This document shows positions 11,263-20,749 of a stretch of DNA of 64,000 bases, one piece after another. The translations under genes and the position numbers were made by a program. This DNA comes from Shouchella lonarensis (lineage in GTDB: Bacteria > Bacillota > Bacilli > Bacillales > Bacillaceae_D): assembly GCF_900096965.1 (NCBI RefSeq), contig NZ_FMYM01000013.1, positions 1 to 64,000 on the forward strand, given 5' to 3'. The notes under the pieces were generated by a model. The model did no database searches and was not told the DNA's origin. It saw only the letters and a list, made by a program, of their open reading frames with translations. Numbering within the stretch: the stretch's first letter is position 1; the number at the start of each line of letters is the position of its first letter.

Positions 11263-11892
11263 ATGGTGAAGCATACGGTTACAGGTCGGACCATTGAAGA
11301 GGCTGTCTCCAAAGCATTAGAAGAACTGTCTGTCCCTAAGGAACAACTGATGTACAAGGTGATTTCACAACCGCAAAAAGGTTTGCTTCGTTTGTTTCGT
11401 CCAAAACAAGCGGTCATTGAGGTTGAAGTGAGACCGCAGTCAGCTGATGTTGCCCATTCTTTCCTAGTAAAAACGCTAAAACAGATGAATATTGAAGCAA
11501 AAATTAACGTAAATCAATCAGGACGCCGCTTACAGATGATATTGGATGCAAGCAATGAAGCAGATCAAGGTCGGCTCATTGGTAAAAAAGGTCAGACACT
11601 TGATGGATTGGAGTTGTTAACGAATTTGGCAACTGGGCACGCAGATGGTGTGAACCCAGTGCGTGTTGATTTAGATGCTGGAGAGTATCGCTTAAAGCGA
11701 GAAGAGGCATTAAAATATTTGGCTTTCCGTGTAAGTAAAAAAGTACAAACGGTTCAACAACCGGTTGTACTGGAGCCGATGCCAGCTCGTGAGAGAAAAG
11801 TAATTCATATGACTTTAGCGAATGAAGCGTATGTAAAAACCCGGTCTGAAGGAGAAGGTAGTCGGCGCCATGTCGTTGTGGAACCAAAGTAA
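11263..11892 (+). CDS. jag: RNA-binding protein Jag/KhpB
   Basis: SpoIIIJ-associated RNA-binding protein of about 209 residues: N-terminal Jag-N domain (KHTVTGRTIEEAVSKAL), a KH domain (RLIGKKGQTLDGLELLTNLA) and a C-terminal R3H domain (ARERKVIHMTLANEAYVKT). An ATG overlaps the yidC stop at 11245, but GGGGAAAGTGGC stands directly before the ATG at 11263, which is therefore chosen. It is known as a partner of KhpA in other Firmicutes. Confidence 0.93.
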   Translation: MVKHTVTGRTIEEAVSKALEELSVPKEQLMYKVISQPQKGLLRLFRPKQAVIEVEVRPQSADVAHSFLVKTLKQMNIEAKINVNQSGRRLQMILDASNEADQGRLIGKKGQTLDGLELLTNLATGHADGVNPVRVDLDAGEYRLKREEALKYLAFRVSKKVQTVQQPVVLEPMPARERKVIHMTLANEAYVKTRSEGEGSRRHVVVEPK

Positions 11893-11903
11893 AGGTTCTT
11901 TTT

Positions 11904-11930
11904 AAAGATCAGCATAGCTGGTCTTTTTTT
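11904..11930 (+). terminator. Intrinsic terminator after jag
   Basis: AAAGATCAGC-ATA-GCTGGTCTTT stem with a long T-run; it ends the rpmH-jag transcript. Confidence 0.85.
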
Positions 11931-11957
11931 AATTGTCATCGAAAGCGATGATAAACA

Positions 11958-12028
11958 TGTGGATAAATAATTGGATTTTTCATTTCGCATGTGTTATTCT
12001 TATATGTTGAGAATACCCTTGTGGATAA
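11958..12028. promoter_or_regulatory. Two perfect DnaA boxes upstream of mnmE
   Basis: TGTGGATAA occurs exactly at 11958-11966 and 12020-12028, same orientation, 62 bp apart, in the jag-mnmE gap. A third, one-mismatch site (ATATCCACA, 12075-12083) lies just inside mnmE. This is outside the main oriC cluster and suggests DnaA binding. Confidence 0.7.
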
Positions 12029-12050
12029 TGTGAAGGTAGGGGGTGAACAA

Positions 12051-13427
12051 ATGAAAACAGATACGATTGCGGCGATATCCACAGCACTAGGAGAAGGTGC
12101 GATTGGAATTGTCCGGCTGAGCGGAGATCAAGCGATTGCGATTGCGGATAAACTTTTTCGTGGACGTCAACCATTGGAAAGTGTTGCTAGCCATACAATT
12201 GTTTACGGACATTTAAGGGATGTTGATGAAGAGGAAATGATGGAAGAAGTCATGGTGACGGTGATGCGCGCACCACGCACATACACGCGCGAAGATGTCA
12301 TTGAACTGAATTGTCACGGTGGGCTCGTGTCAGTGAACCGTGTATTACAGGCAGTGTTAAAGCAAGGCGCTCGATTGGCTGAGCCGGGAGAATTTACAAA
12401 GCGTGCTTTTTTGAATGGACGAATTGACTTGTCACAAGCAGAGGGTGTAATGGATTTAATTCGTTCCAAAACAGATCGAGCGATGCGTACTGCGCTCAGA
12501 CAGGTCGAAGGACGACTATCAAAAAAGATTCAGCAGTTAAGACAAAAGGTATTAGAAACAGTTGCTGCTGTTGAAGTAAATATTGATTATCCTGAATACG
12601 ATGCAGAAACAATCACGGCACAGGTCATTTATGAAAAAATGACGGTGGTACATTCAGAGATAGAGGATTTACTACAAACAGCAAAGCAAGGAAAAGTGTT
12701 GCGAGAAGGTTTAGCTACGGCGATTATTGGTCGACCGAATGTGGGTAAATCATCGTTAATGAATAGCCTTGTGCAAGAGGCAAAAGCCATTGTCACGAAT
12801 ATTCCTGGGACAACAAGAGATGTGCTTGAAGAATATGTGAATGTGCGGGGTGTTCCATTACGGTTAATTGATACAGCCGGTATTCGTGAGACGGACGACC
12901 AAGTTGAGCGAATTGGAGTGGCACGATCGAGGCAAGTGTTGCAGGAAGCTGACCTTGTCTTACTTGTTTTAAACTATGCAGAGAAACTCACTGTTGAGGA
13001 TGAAGCTTTATTTGAAGCAACACGTGATATGGACGTCATTGTCATTGTCAATAAAACGGATCAATATAGAGAAATCGACATGAACCGTGTACAACAATTG
13101 GCAAACGACCGCCCAATTGTGAGCATGTCTTTGTTACATGATGAAGGAACTACAGTACTGGAAGAAGCAATTCAGTCATTATTTTTTGCTGGAGGTATTG
13201 AAGGGGGCGACCTGACATATGTGTCGAATACTCGTCACATTGCGTTGCTTGAACAGGCGTATCACCATACAACCGAAGCAATTAATGCCAGTACGGAAGG
13301 TGTACCAGTAGATTTGATTCAAATTGATGTCACGCGAACGTGGGAACTACTTGGAGAAATTATTGGACAAGACGTACACGAACATTTGATTGATCAGTTA
13401 TTTGCGCAATTTTGCTTAGGAAAATAA
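12051..13427 (+). CDS. mnmE: tRNA uridine-5-carboxymethylaminomethyl GTPase MnmE
   Basis: MnmE with MnmG makes the cmnm5U34 modification in tRNA wobble positions. The 458-residue protein has the formyl-THF binding N-terminal domain ([23 protein letters not shown]), a GTPase domain with G1 [10 protein letters not shown]3 DTAG and G4 NKTD, and the C-terminal CLGK motif with the cysteine typical of the family. The start ATG at 12051 follows GTAGGGGGTGAAC and replaces an upstream in-frame start lacking a ribosome-binding site. Confidence 0.97.
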   Translation: MKTDTIAAISTALGEGAIGIVRLSGDQAIAIADKLFRGRQPLESVASHTIVYGHLRDVDEEEMMEEVMVTVMRAPRTYTREDVIELNCHGGLVSVNRVLQAVLKQGARLAEPGEFTKRAFLNGRIDLSQAEGVMDLIRSKTDRAMRTALRQVEGRLSKKIQQLRQKVLETVAAVEVNIDYPEYDAETITAQVIYEKMTVVHSEIEDLLQTAKQGKVLREGLATAIIGRPNVGKSSLMNSLVQEAKAIVTNIPGTTRDVLEEYVNVRGVPLRLIDTAGIRETDDQVERIGVARSRQVLQEADLVLLVLNYAEKLTVEDEALFEATRDMDVIVIVNKTDQYREIDMNRVQQLANDRPIVSMSLLHDEGTTVLEEAIQSLFFAGGIEGGDLTYVSNTRHIALLEQAYHHTTEAINASTEGVPVDLIQIDVTRTWELLGEIIGQDVHEHLIDQLFAQFCLGK

Positions 13428-13502
13428 CAACGCGAGGCTCGCGTGTGCGAAAGGAAGGGTGCACTGCTTGTGACGAGCAATGAACGCAAGTAGTCGAAGA
13501 AC

Positions 13503-15413
13503 ATGAGTTATGAAGGCGGTACATTTGATGTCATCGTCATTGGTGCCGGTCATGCAGGTGTAGAGGCAGGGTTAGCAGCAGCGCGTATGGGCGCAAAGAC
13601 GTTGATGCTTACACTTAATTTAGATGCGGTAGCTTATATGCCTTGCAATCCCTCTGTTGGTGGACCGGCAAAAGGTATTGTTGTCCGTGAGATTGATGCG
13701 CTTGGTGGAGAAATGGGACGCAATATAGATAAGACATACATTCAAATGAGAATGTTGAATACAGGGAAAGGCCCAGCGGTGCGAGCGTTGCGGGCACAAG
13801 CAGATAAGTTTCGTTACCAACATGAGATGAAAAAGACGATTGAAATGCAGGAAAACTTGTTGCTTCGTCAAGGAATGGTTGACCGATTGATCATTGAAGA
13901 CAATGAGTGTCGTGGTGTGATTACAAACACGGGCGCCCACTATCGTGCAAAGGCTGTTGTTGTGACGACCGGCACTTATTTACGAGGGAAAATTATTTTA
14001 GGTGAACTCGCGTATGAGTCAGGGCCAAATAATATGCAACCGTCCATTAAATTGTCTGACCATCTAAAGGAACTAGGATTTGAGATGGTTCGTTTTAAAA
14101 CGGGCACGCCACCCCGTGTAAATGGGGAAACAATTGATTATACAAAGACAGAAATCCAACCAGGCGACGATGTTCCGCGCGCATTTTCTTTTGAAACTGT
14201 CGCGCCGATGCTTAAACAGTTGCCTTGTTGGCTCACGTACACAGGAGCGAATACGCATAATATTATTTCAACAAATTTAAAACGTTCACCAATGTATTCT
14301 GGTATGATAGAAGGGACAGGTCCAAGATATTGTCCTTCGATTGAAGATAAAATTGTTCGTTTCCATGATAAACCCCGTCATCAAATTTTTCTTGAACCAG
14401 AAGGAAGAGATACGACAGAAGTGTATGTCCAAGGATTGTCAACAAGTTTACCAGAAGATGTGCAATTAGAGATGTTAAAAACAATCCCTGGTTTAGAACA
14501 AGTACGGATGATGCGTCCTGGTTATGCAATTGAATATGATGCAATTGTGCCGACGCAACTATGGCCAACACTAGAAACGAAAAAAATTAGTGGGCTGTTT
14601 ACTGCAGGACAAATTAACGGGACATCTGGTTATGAAGAAGCTGCTGGTCAAGGATTGATGGCAGGTATTAATGCCGCACAAAAAGTATTTGGAAAAGAAG
14701 GCCTTATTCTCGATCGGTCGGAGGCATACATCGGTGTGCTGATTGATGACCTCGTCACAAAAGGAACCAATGAACCTTATCGGCTCCTAACTTCGCGAGC
14801 GGAATTTCGTTTACTATTGCGTCATGATAATGCAGACTTACGTTTAACAGAAACAGGACATGAAATTGGTTTGATCTCTCAATCACGCTACGATCAGTTT
14901 ATAGCTAAAAAGCACGCTATTGCTGAAGAAAAAGCGCGTCTTTCTCGGTTAGTGGTGAAACCAACTGTAGCTGGAAATGAACTATTACAAGCACACGGTT
15001 CAAGTCCAATGACAGAAGCTGCCCTGGCAACTGCAGTGCTAAAACGGCCAGAAATGTCATATGCGTTGTTGTCACAAATGATTCCGCCACCACCAGTGCC
15101 GGTAAGTGAGGATGTATGTGAACAAGTTGAGATTCAAGTGAAGTACGAGGGCTATATTGACAAACAACAACAACAAGTGGAACGGTTGCAGAAGATGGAG
15201 CAAAAGTATATTCCGGAAGACCTTGATTACGAAGCAATCCAAGGATTAGCAACAGAAGCAAGGCAGAAGTTGCAACAAGTTCGACCACTTTCTGTTGGTC
15301 AAGCCTCACGTGTAGCAGGAGTAAACCCAGCTGATGTGTCGATTTTGCTTGTTTATTTGGAGCAAGGTAGATTTGCAAAAACATCAAGTGACGCGAATGA
15401 ACCTTGTACGTAA
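13503..15413 (+). CDS. mnmG: tRNA uridine-5-carboxymethylaminomethyl modification enzyme MnmG
   Basis: FAD enzyme, partner of MnmE (formerly GidA). The 636-residue product begins [22 protein letters not shown], with the GxGxxG dinucleotide motif near residues 15-20, and contains [23 protein letters not shown], which carries the conserved catalytic-region cysteine. No good ribosome-binding site precedes the ATG at 13503, but its position matches the N-terminus of other GidA proteins (MGYEAG). A tiny ORF (MTSNERK) at 13470 ends just upstream of it. Confidence 0.97.
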   Translation: MSYEGGTFDVIVIGAGHAGVEAGLAAARMGAKTLMLTLNLDAVAYMPCNPSVGGPAKGIVVREIDALGGEMGRNIDKTYIQMRMLNTGKGPAVRALRAQADKFRYQHEMKKTIEMQENLLLRQGMVDRLIIEDNECRGVITNTGAHYRAKAVVVTTGTYLRGKIILGELAYESGPNNMQPSIKLSDHLKELGFEMVRFKTGTPPRVNGETIDYTKTEIQPGDDVPRAFSFETVAPMLKQLPCWLTYTGANTHNIISTNLKRSPMYSGMIEGTGPRYCPSIEDKIVRFHDKPRHQIFLEPEGRDTTEVYVQGLSTSLPEDVQLEMLKTIPGLEQVRMMRPGYAIEYDAIVPTQLWPTLETKKISGLFTAGQINGTSGYEEAAGQGLMAGINAAQKVFGKEGLILDRSEAYIGVLIDDLVTKGTNEPYRLLTSRAEFRLLLRHDNADLRLTETGHEIGLISQSRYDQFIAKKHAIAEEKARLSRLVVKPTVAGNELLQAHGSSPMTEAALATAVLKRPEMSYALLSQMIPPPPVPVSEDVCEQVEIQVKYEGYIDKQQQQVERLQKMEQKYIPEDLDYEAIQGLATEARQKLQQVRPLSVGQASRVAGVNPADVSILLVYLEQGRFAKTSSDANEPCT

Positions 15414-15443
15414 GGGTTGTATCGTTTTAAGGAGTGGAAACGT

Positions 15444-16157
15444 TTGAGTAAAGTCGAGTTCCCTTCATGGTTAGAAAGCGCAGGGATGATGTTATCAGGA
15501 AAACAAGAGGCGCAGTTTGCCCGTTATTTTAAGCTACTCGTCTCTTGGAATGAAAAAATAAATCTCACCGCAATTACTGCGGAAGATGATGTCTATGTGA
15601 AGCACTTTTATGATTGTTTGACAGCGGGTTTTTATTATGATTTTTCAACGCAAAACATCGTTGATATAGGGGCTGGCGCGGGATTTCCAAGTATCCCACT
15701 CAAAATCATGTATCCGGACTTACAAGTAACCATCATTGACTCTCTTAACAAACGAATTAAATTTTTAACGGAGTTAGCAGAGGAATTACAATTAGTAGGG
15801 GTATCTTTTTGTCACGATCGCGCAGAAAATGCTGGTCAATCGGCGACTCATCGAGAGAAGTATGATGTCGTTATGGCGCGAGCAGTGGCACGCATGTCTG
15901 TATTGAGCGAGCTATGTTTGCCGTTTGTGCGTCAAGGTGGAAATTTTATTGCTTTAAAAGGAGCAGAGACAGTTTTAGAATTAAAAGAGGCAGAAAAAGC
16001 GATTGCGATGGTAGGTGGCAAGCTTGTACAGGATCACCAGTTACGATTACCTGTGGAGGGAAGTGAACGCCACATTGTTCAAATAAAAAAAGTCAAGTTG
16101 ACACCGAAGAAATATCCAAGAAAAGCTGGGATCCCAAATAAACAACCAATCCAATAA
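15444..16157 (+). CDS. rsmG: 16S rRNA (guanine527-N7)-methyltransferase RsmG
   Basis: RsmG methylates G527 of 16S rRNA. About 237 residues, with the SAM-binding motif [16 protein letters not shown] and downstream [21 protein letters not shown] start at 15444, 9 nt after AAGGAG, is preferred over an earlier TTG at 15417 because of this spacing and because the length then matches the family (about 239). Typical neighbour of mnmG and noc. Confidence 0.95.
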   Translation: MSKVEFPSWLESAGMMLSGKQEAQFARYFKLLVSWNEKINLTAITAEDDVYVKHFYDCLTAGFYYDFSTQNIVDIGAGAGFPSIPLKIMYPDLQVTIIDSLNKRIKFLTELAEELQLVGVSFCHDRAENAGQSATHREKYDVVMARAVARMSVLSELCLPFVRQGGNFIALKGAETVLELKEAEKAIAMVGGKLVQDHQLRLPVEGSERHIVQIKKVKLTPKKYPRKAGIPNKQPIQ

Positions 16158-16160
16158 TAA

Positions 16161-16176
16161 TGTTTCACGTGAAACA
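16161..16176. other. parS centromere site (perfect)
   Basis: TGTTTCACGTGAAACA, the exact palindromic ParB-binding consensus, between rsmG and noc. ParB nucleates here and, with ParA and SMC, organises and segregates the origin. Confidence 0.97.
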
Positions 16177-16252
16177 TTGTGAAGAATGATCGACAAAAAG
16201 AGGATTTTTCTACGTTCATGTCGAAACAAACGAAAAGGTGGTGTTCGAAGCG

Positions 16253-17107
16253 ATGAAGCAATCGTTTTCACGCCTATTTGGCTTCCAAGATAAGAACGAT
16301 GATGCGCAGCTAACTGAAAACGAAGAGGTGCAACAACTTGCAGTAAAAGACTTGATTCCAAACCGCTTTCAACCACGGACAATGTTTGATCCAGATCGGA
16401 TTGAGGAACTTGCGCAAACGATCCGAACGCACGGTGTTATTCAACCAATCGTTGTGCGAAAACACGAGGACAAATATGAAATTATTGCGGGAGAACGGCG
16501 TTGGCGAGCGGTCACTTCACTTGAATGGGAAACGATTCCAGCGATTGTAAAGACGTTTAATGACAGACAAACGGCCTCGATTGCTTTAATTGAGAACTTG
16601 CAGCGTGAAGGTTTGACAGCAATTGAGGAAGCGGTGGCGTATGCAAAATTGATTAAAATGCATGATTTAACCCAAGAAAGCTTGGCACAACGACTTGGAA
16701 AGGCCCAATCAACGATTGCCAACAAATTGCGGTTGTTACAATTACCAGAAGAAGTACAAGAGGCGATTTTGAAGCGAGATATTTCGGAAAGGCATGCACG
16801 TGCATTATTGAGGTTAAAAGATCTATCTGCTCAGAAAGAACTTTTGAATAAAATTGTATCTGAACATTTAAATGTCAAAGAAACGGAAGCATGGATTCAA
16901 GATTCTTTTTTATTGAAAGAGGAAGAAGAAGCCCCAGTAAAGAAGAAAAAAGCGCTTCGTAAATCTTATCCAAAAGACATGAGAATTGCTATGAACACAA
17001 TTCGACAATCAGTTGATATGGTGTTAAAAAGTGGTTTGAATGTGGACACAGATGAAGAAGATAACGAGGAGTTTTATCAATTTACGATTCGCATCCCGAA
17101 GAAATGA
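16253..17107 (+). CDS. noc: Nucleoid occlusion protein Noc
   Basis: ParB-like CTPase-family protein which, bound at its own sites, prevents FtsZ division over the nucleoid. It starts [11 protein letters not shown], matching the membrane-binding amphipathic N-terminus of Noc (MKHSFSRFFG in B. subtilis), so the ATG at 16253 is chosen over a GTG at 16238. The ParB-type box [13 protein letters not shown] and [14 protein letters not shown] are visible, then a helix-turn-helix ([19 protein letters not shown]). 284 residues. It lies immediately upstream of parA-parB as in Bacillus. Confidence 0.94.
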   Translation: MKQSFSRLFGFQDKNDDAQLTENEEVQQLAVKDLIPNRFQPRTMFDPDRIEELAQTIRTHGVIQPIVVRKHEDKYEIIAGERRWRAVTSLEWETIPAIVKTFNDRQTASIALIENLQREGLTAIEEAVAYAKLIKMHDLTQESLAQRLGKAQSTIANKLRLLQLPEEVQEAILKRDISERHARALLRLKDLSAQKELLNKIVSEHLNVKETEAWIQDSFLLKEEEEAPVKKKKALRKSYPKDMRIAMNTIRQSVDMVLKSGLNVDTDEEDNEEFYQFTIRIPKK

Positions 17108-17135
17108 TCTATCTCTTCAAAAGATAGGTCTTTTT
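17106..17135 (+). terminator. Intrinsic terminator after noc
   Basis: Stem GATCTATCT/AGATAGGTC (one G-U pair), loop CTTCAAA, then TTTTT. It overlaps the noc stop codon and separates noc from parA. Confidence 0.8.
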
Positions 17136-17226
17136 ATCGCCAAGTATATGAGTGATAGGTTGTGGTACGCGTGTCCCTTTGCTCAAAATATATACGACCA
17201 GTAATTGTAAGAAAGTAGGTGTCAAT

Positions 17227-17988
17227 GTGTCGAAAATTATCGCTGTCGCAAATCAAAAGGGCGGCGTAGGAAAGACCACAACGTCTGTGAATTTAAGTGC
17301 ATGTTTAGCTTTCTTAGGAAAAAGGGTTTTGCTCGTTGACATTGATCCCCAAGGAAATGCAACGAGTGGCGTTGGGGTTGAAAAAGGTGATGTGGATGAG
17401 TGTGTGTATGATTTGCTTGTAGATGATATGGATGTAAAAAAAGTGATTCGGACATCATCTGTTGAGAATCTAGATGTGATCCCAGCAACCATTCAACTAT
17501 CAGGTGCTGAAATTGAGTTAGTCCCGACAATTTCAAGAGAGGTACGGTTGAAAAAAGCACTTACGCCTGTAAAAGATAAATATGACTATATTTTCATTGA
17601 TTGCCCTCCGTCGCTTGGGCTGTTAACATTAAATGCGTTAACAGCAGCAGACTCTGTTGTTGTGCCTGTTCAATGTGAATATTATGCACTGGAAGGTTTG
17701 AGTCAATTATTGAATACAATTCGGCTTGTGCAAAAGCACTTGAATACGTCACTTGCAATTGAAGGTGTCTTATTAACGATGTTAGATGCGCGTACAAATT
17801 TGGGTATTCAAGTCATTGATGAAGTGAAAAAATATTTTCGTGATAAGGTGTTTGACACGATTATTCCACGAACAATTCGTCTGGGAGAGGCGCCAAGTCA
17901 CGGGAAACCAATTATTGCCTATGATGCGAGGTCACGCGGTGCAGAAGTATATGTAGACTTAGCAAAGGAAGTGGTGGCAAATGGGTAA
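17227..17988 (+). CDS. parA: Chromosome partitioning ATPase ParA (Soj)
   Basis: Deviant Walker-type ATPase that dimerises on DNA with ATP, drives ParB-parS segregation and regulates DnaA. 253 residues; the P-loop is QKGGVGKTT near residues 10-18, with DIDPQGNATSG following. The start is GTG (17227) after AGTAGGTG, giving MSKIIAVANQKGG as in Soj; the frame extends upstream but without homology. It overlaps parB by 8 nt, indicating translational coupling. Confidence 0.96.
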   Translation: MSKIIAVANQKGGVGKTTTSVNLSACLAFLGKRVLLVDIDPQGNATSGVGVEKGDVDECVYDLLVDDMDVKKVIRTSSVENLDVIPATIQLSGAEIELVPTISREVRLKKALTPVKDKYDYIFIDCPPSLGLLTLNALTAADSVVVPVQCEYYALEGLSQLLNTIRLVQKHLNTSLAIEGVLLTMLDARTNLGIQVIDEVKKYFRDKVFDTIIPRTIRLGEAPSHGKPIIAYDARSRGAEVYVDLAKEVVANG

Positions 17989-18850
17989 AGCATTAGGAAA
18001 AAAAGGTTTAGGGAAAGGGTTGGAAGCTTTTTTTCCTGAACAGGAAGAGGTAATATCTGAACAAGTAAAATATGTGCCAATTAATGAGCTGCGTCCTAAC
18101 CCGTATCAGCCACGAAAGACATTTTCAGAAGCTGCTTTAGCAGAGCTGCGCGATTCCATTCGTGTGCATGGAGTTTTACAACCTGTTACAGTAAGGGAAA
18201 GTATTAAAGGTTATGAAATTGTGATGGGAGAACGTCGTGTTCGGGCTGCAAAGCAAGCTGGACTCACCGAAGTACCAGTCATTATTCAAACGTTGGCAGA
18301 AACAGAAATGATGGAAATTGCACTGATTGAAAATTTGCAGCGTGAAGATTTAAACCCTATTGAGGAAGCGATTGCGTATGAAAAGCTGTTAGCGAATACT
18401 ACAGTGACACAAGAACAGTTAGCGAAACGGCTAGGAAAAAGCAGACCCCATATTGCCAACCATTTGAGATTGTTACAATTGCCTCAGGTTGTACAGGAGT
18501 TTATTTCTGTAGGGAAACTTTCTATGGGACATGGTCGTGCTTTACTTGGTTTGTCTGATAAAGAAAAATTATCAATGGTGCTAGAACAAATTTTGCAGCA
18601 GTCACTAAGTGTACGTGAAGTAGAGCAATTGGTTCAGCGAGTAAATGAACATGTTTCACGTGAAACAAAAAAGGTAACTGTCAATCTATCGCTTGCAATT
18701 CAAGAACAACAAGCACAATTACGTGATGCGTTAGGTACAGCTGTCACAATTAAGCCAGGAAAGAAGAAAGGGAAAATCGAAATTGATTACTTTTCGGAGA
18801 GTGATTTGGAAAGGATTTTAACATTACTCGTGCAACCGAGTGACGTATAA
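17981..18850 (+). CDS. parB: Chromosome partitioning protein ParB (Spo0J)
   Basis: CTP-dependent DNA clamp that loads at parS and spreads. 289 residues: N-terminal region, ParB/Srx domain with GERRVRAAKQAGL and ENLQREDLNPIEEA, a helix-turn-helix (LAKRLGKSRPHIANHLRLL), and a C-terminal dimerisation domain (KGKIEIDYFSESDLERIL). One perfect parS site lies inside this gene and encodes the residues HVSRET. It overlaps the end of parA. Confidence 0.96.
   Translation: MGKALGKKGLGKGLEAFFPEQEEVISEQVKYVPINELRPNPYQPRKTFSEAALAELRDSIRVHGVLQPVTVRESIKGYEIVMGERRVRAAKQAGLTEVPVIIQTLAETEMMEIALIENLQREDLNPIEEAIAYEKLLANTTVTQEQLAKRLGKSRPHIANHLRLLQLPQVVQEFISVGKLSMGHGRALLGLSDKEKLSMVLEQILQQSLSVREVEQLVQRVNEHVSRETKKVTVNLSLAIQEQQAQLRDALGTAVTIKPGKKKGKIEIDYFSESDLERILTLLVQPSDV
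18652..18667. other. parS site inside parB (perfect)
   Basis: Second exact TGTTTCACGTGAAACA, within the parB coding sequence, about 2.5 kb from the first. A parS inside spo0J is also known in B. subtilis. Confidence 0.97.
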
Positions 18851-18868
18851 ATAGAAGGGGAGGATTAT

Positions 18869-20017
18869 GTGTACTATTTTGATCAAGCTGCTTCCTCCTT
18901 TCCAAAACCTGCTGCTGTTGTCCGCGCTGTCGAACAATCATTGCGCCACTATGGCGCCAATCCAGGAAGAGGACAACATCAGCTAGCGCGGCAAGCGGCT
19001 CAAATTGTTAGTGATACTAGAAACGAGGTGGCAGCGTTGTTTCGGGCGCCATCTCCTTGTCACGTATGGTTTTATCCTAATGCAACTTACGCCCTCAATC
19101 AAGCGATTGGAGGGTTTCCATTTGTACCTGGCGATGAAGTGGTGACAATGTCATTTCAACATAATGCTGTGCGCCGTCCTTTGCAAATGCTCATTAAAAA
19201 TAAAGGAATTAAGGTGCATATCGTGTCTACATTGAATGAAGGAAGCATTTGTCAAGAGACTGTGGTGAAAGCGATAAATGAAAAAACGAAAATGGTGATT
19301 GTCAGTCATGCCTCAAATGTAACAGGTGCACTTTTTCCATTACATGATGTGAGCCAGAAAGTAAAACAGGTTGGCGCTGTATTGCTTGTTGACGCTGCGC
19401 AAACAGCTGGTGTGATAGATATTAACATAGAGCAAGAAGAAATTGATCTGTTAGCTTGCCCAGGCCACAAGGGGTTATTAGGTCCACAAGGTGTCGGGAT
19501 GCTCGTTTCCGGGCGTGATGTGGGATTGGAGCCGTTTGTTTATGGGGGGACAGGTCATGACTCAGAAGGGTTATACCAACCACTTGAATGGCCAGACAGA
19601 TATGAAGCAGGGACATTAAATACACCAGGTATTGCTGGATTAGGTGCCGCATTAAAGGAAATAAAAAACATTGGCATCAAACATATTTTTACGCATGAAA
19701 GTGCGATGATGGAGCAGTTTCTTAATGGTCTCAAAGATATACCTAAAATCAAAGTTGTGGGACTGGCTCCGCGTGAGCAGCGGGTCGCAGTTGTGTCTTT
19801 TTTTATTGAAAATGTAATGAGTCAAGAAGTGGCGCTTATATTAGACCAACACTATCAAATTGCTGTGCGCGCAGGCTTACATTGTGCGCCTGAGTTGCAC
19901 CAACGATTTGGTACAACTCAAACAGGGCTTGTAAGGGTCAGTTTTGGGCTTTATACGACTGAAAACGATGTGCTTGTTTTGTTAAATGCATTGCAAGAAA
20001 TTTCAGCTGCTTTTTAA
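18869..20017 (+). CDS. Aminotransferase class V / cysteine desulfurase-like protein
   Basis: PLP-dependent fold-type I enzyme of 382 residues, similar to the cysteine desulfurase subfamily found in Firmicutes (TIGR01977 type). Visible: MYYFDQAASSFPKP start, VDAAQTAG (PLP-ring Asp and Gln), the Schiff-base Lys in ACPGHKGLLGPQG and a possible persulfide Cys in GLHCAPELH. The start is GTG at 18869 behind AAGGGGAGGA. It follows parB by 18 nt, so it may be cotranscribed. It could be a genuine desulfurase or another class V enzyme; the substrate cannot be told. It overlaps yyaC on the other strand by 4 nt (tail to tail). Confidence 0.85.
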   Translation: MYYFDQAASSFPKPAAVVRAVEQSLRHYGANPGRGQHQLARQAAQIVSDTRNEVAALFRAPSPCHVWFYPNATYALNQAIGGFPFVPGDEVVTMSFQHNAVRRPLQMLIKNKGIKVHIVSTLNEGSICQETVVKAINEKTKMVIVSHASNVTGALFPLHDVSQKVKQVGAVLLVDAAQTAGVIDINIEQEEIDLLACPGHKGLLGPQGVGMLVSGRDVGLEPFVYGGTGHDSEGLYQPLEWPDRYEAGTLNTPGIAGLGAALKEIKNIGIKHIFTHESAMMEQFLNGLKDIPKIKVVGLAPREQRVAVVSFFIENVMSQEVALILDQHYQIAVRAGLHCAPELHQRFGTTQTGLVRVSFGLYTTENDVLVLLNALQEISAAF

Positions 20018-20661
20018 ATGTGGGAAGGTGGCGGAGAAAAATTCGTTGCAAGATGAATGGAATTTTTCTCTCGTTTTTTTGAAAAATGATGTGTAAGTGT
20101 TGTGTCAACAGCATAAATAATGTCGCTTAATTTCGTTGCCATTGTCATGACTGTATGGAGCCTCGTGCTTTGAAGCATATAGAAATCCATGATGCCACCT
20201 ACATTAACAATCCCTGTAAGACAGATGTCTCCAACATCAGGTAAATTTTTTCCCATTGCTGCGCCAGGCTTTAAAGGACCATGATGTAGCGTAAGGAAAC
20301 CTATATTTTCTGTGTGACCAAGACAAGCATCAATGGCAATGACGTGGGCGTTTGGATGTGCTTCGTAAATGAGTTGCAATTTTTCCTCCATGTTTGTCGC
20401 ATGAATTGGCTGAGCGAGTGTGCCATATAAGTGAAATGTTTGCAGTGTTTTTTGTTCTAGCATATTTCCAACGATTGGACCAAAAGCATCTCCTGTAGAA
20501 CGGTCCGTACCAATACAAATAAGTACATGTTCTTTTGTTTTTTGCGTACTACAACAAGAGAATAGCGCTTCTGTAAATGTTGGTGTACCTGCGTGATCTT
20601 CTGAATGTAGACGGATTTTTCCATTTGTTCTTTTTCTAAAAGGCCATAGGTTTGGACTCAT
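20014..20661 (-). CDS. yyaC: Spore protein YyaC (DUF1256, GPR-protease fold)
   Basis: 215-residue homologue of B. subtilis YyaC, a sporulation protein related in fold to the germination protease GPR. Conserved stretches: CIGTDRSTGDAFGPIVGNML near residue 50, IDACLGH, and KPGAAMGKNLPDVGDICLTGIVNVGG. ATG start with AAAGGAG upstream. Here it faces parB and its neighbour, as in Bacillus, where yyaC lies just beyond spo0J. A forespore-type promoter is suggested upstream. The protease activity of YyaC is inferred from fold only. Confidence 0.9.
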   Translation of the reverse strand: MSPNLWPFRKRTNGKIRLHSEDHAGTPTFTEALFSCCSTQKTKEHVLICIGTDRSTGDAFGPIVGNMLEQKTLQTFHLYGTLAQPIHATNMEEKLQLIYEAHPNAHVIAIDACLGHTENIGFLTLHHGPLKPGAAMGKNLPDVGDICLTGIVNVGGIMDFYMLQSTRLHTVMTMATKLSDIIYAVDTTLTHHFSKKREKNSIHLATNFSPPPSHI

Positions 20662-20689
20662 AAGCGCAGCTCCTTTGCCATAGTAGTAT

Positions 20690-20719
20690 TAGTATAGTAG
20701 ATTTTTCGTCGATCTATAC
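20690..20719 (-). promoter_or_regulatory. Possible sigma-G/sigma-F promoter of yyaC
   Basis: On the minus strand GTATA (20715-20719), 18 nt, TATACTA (20690-20696), close to the forespore sigma consensus. The -10 element is about 29-35 nt upstream of the yyaC ATG. Confidence 0.4.
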
Positions 20720-20749
20720 ATGTCAAAGCAAAGTTGAGGGTGGAGCGAA

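Noticed and set aside
13470-13493. Mini-ORF MTSNERK before mnmG as a leader peptide
   Set aside because: Weak spacing to its ribosome-binding site and no regulatory codons; not supported.
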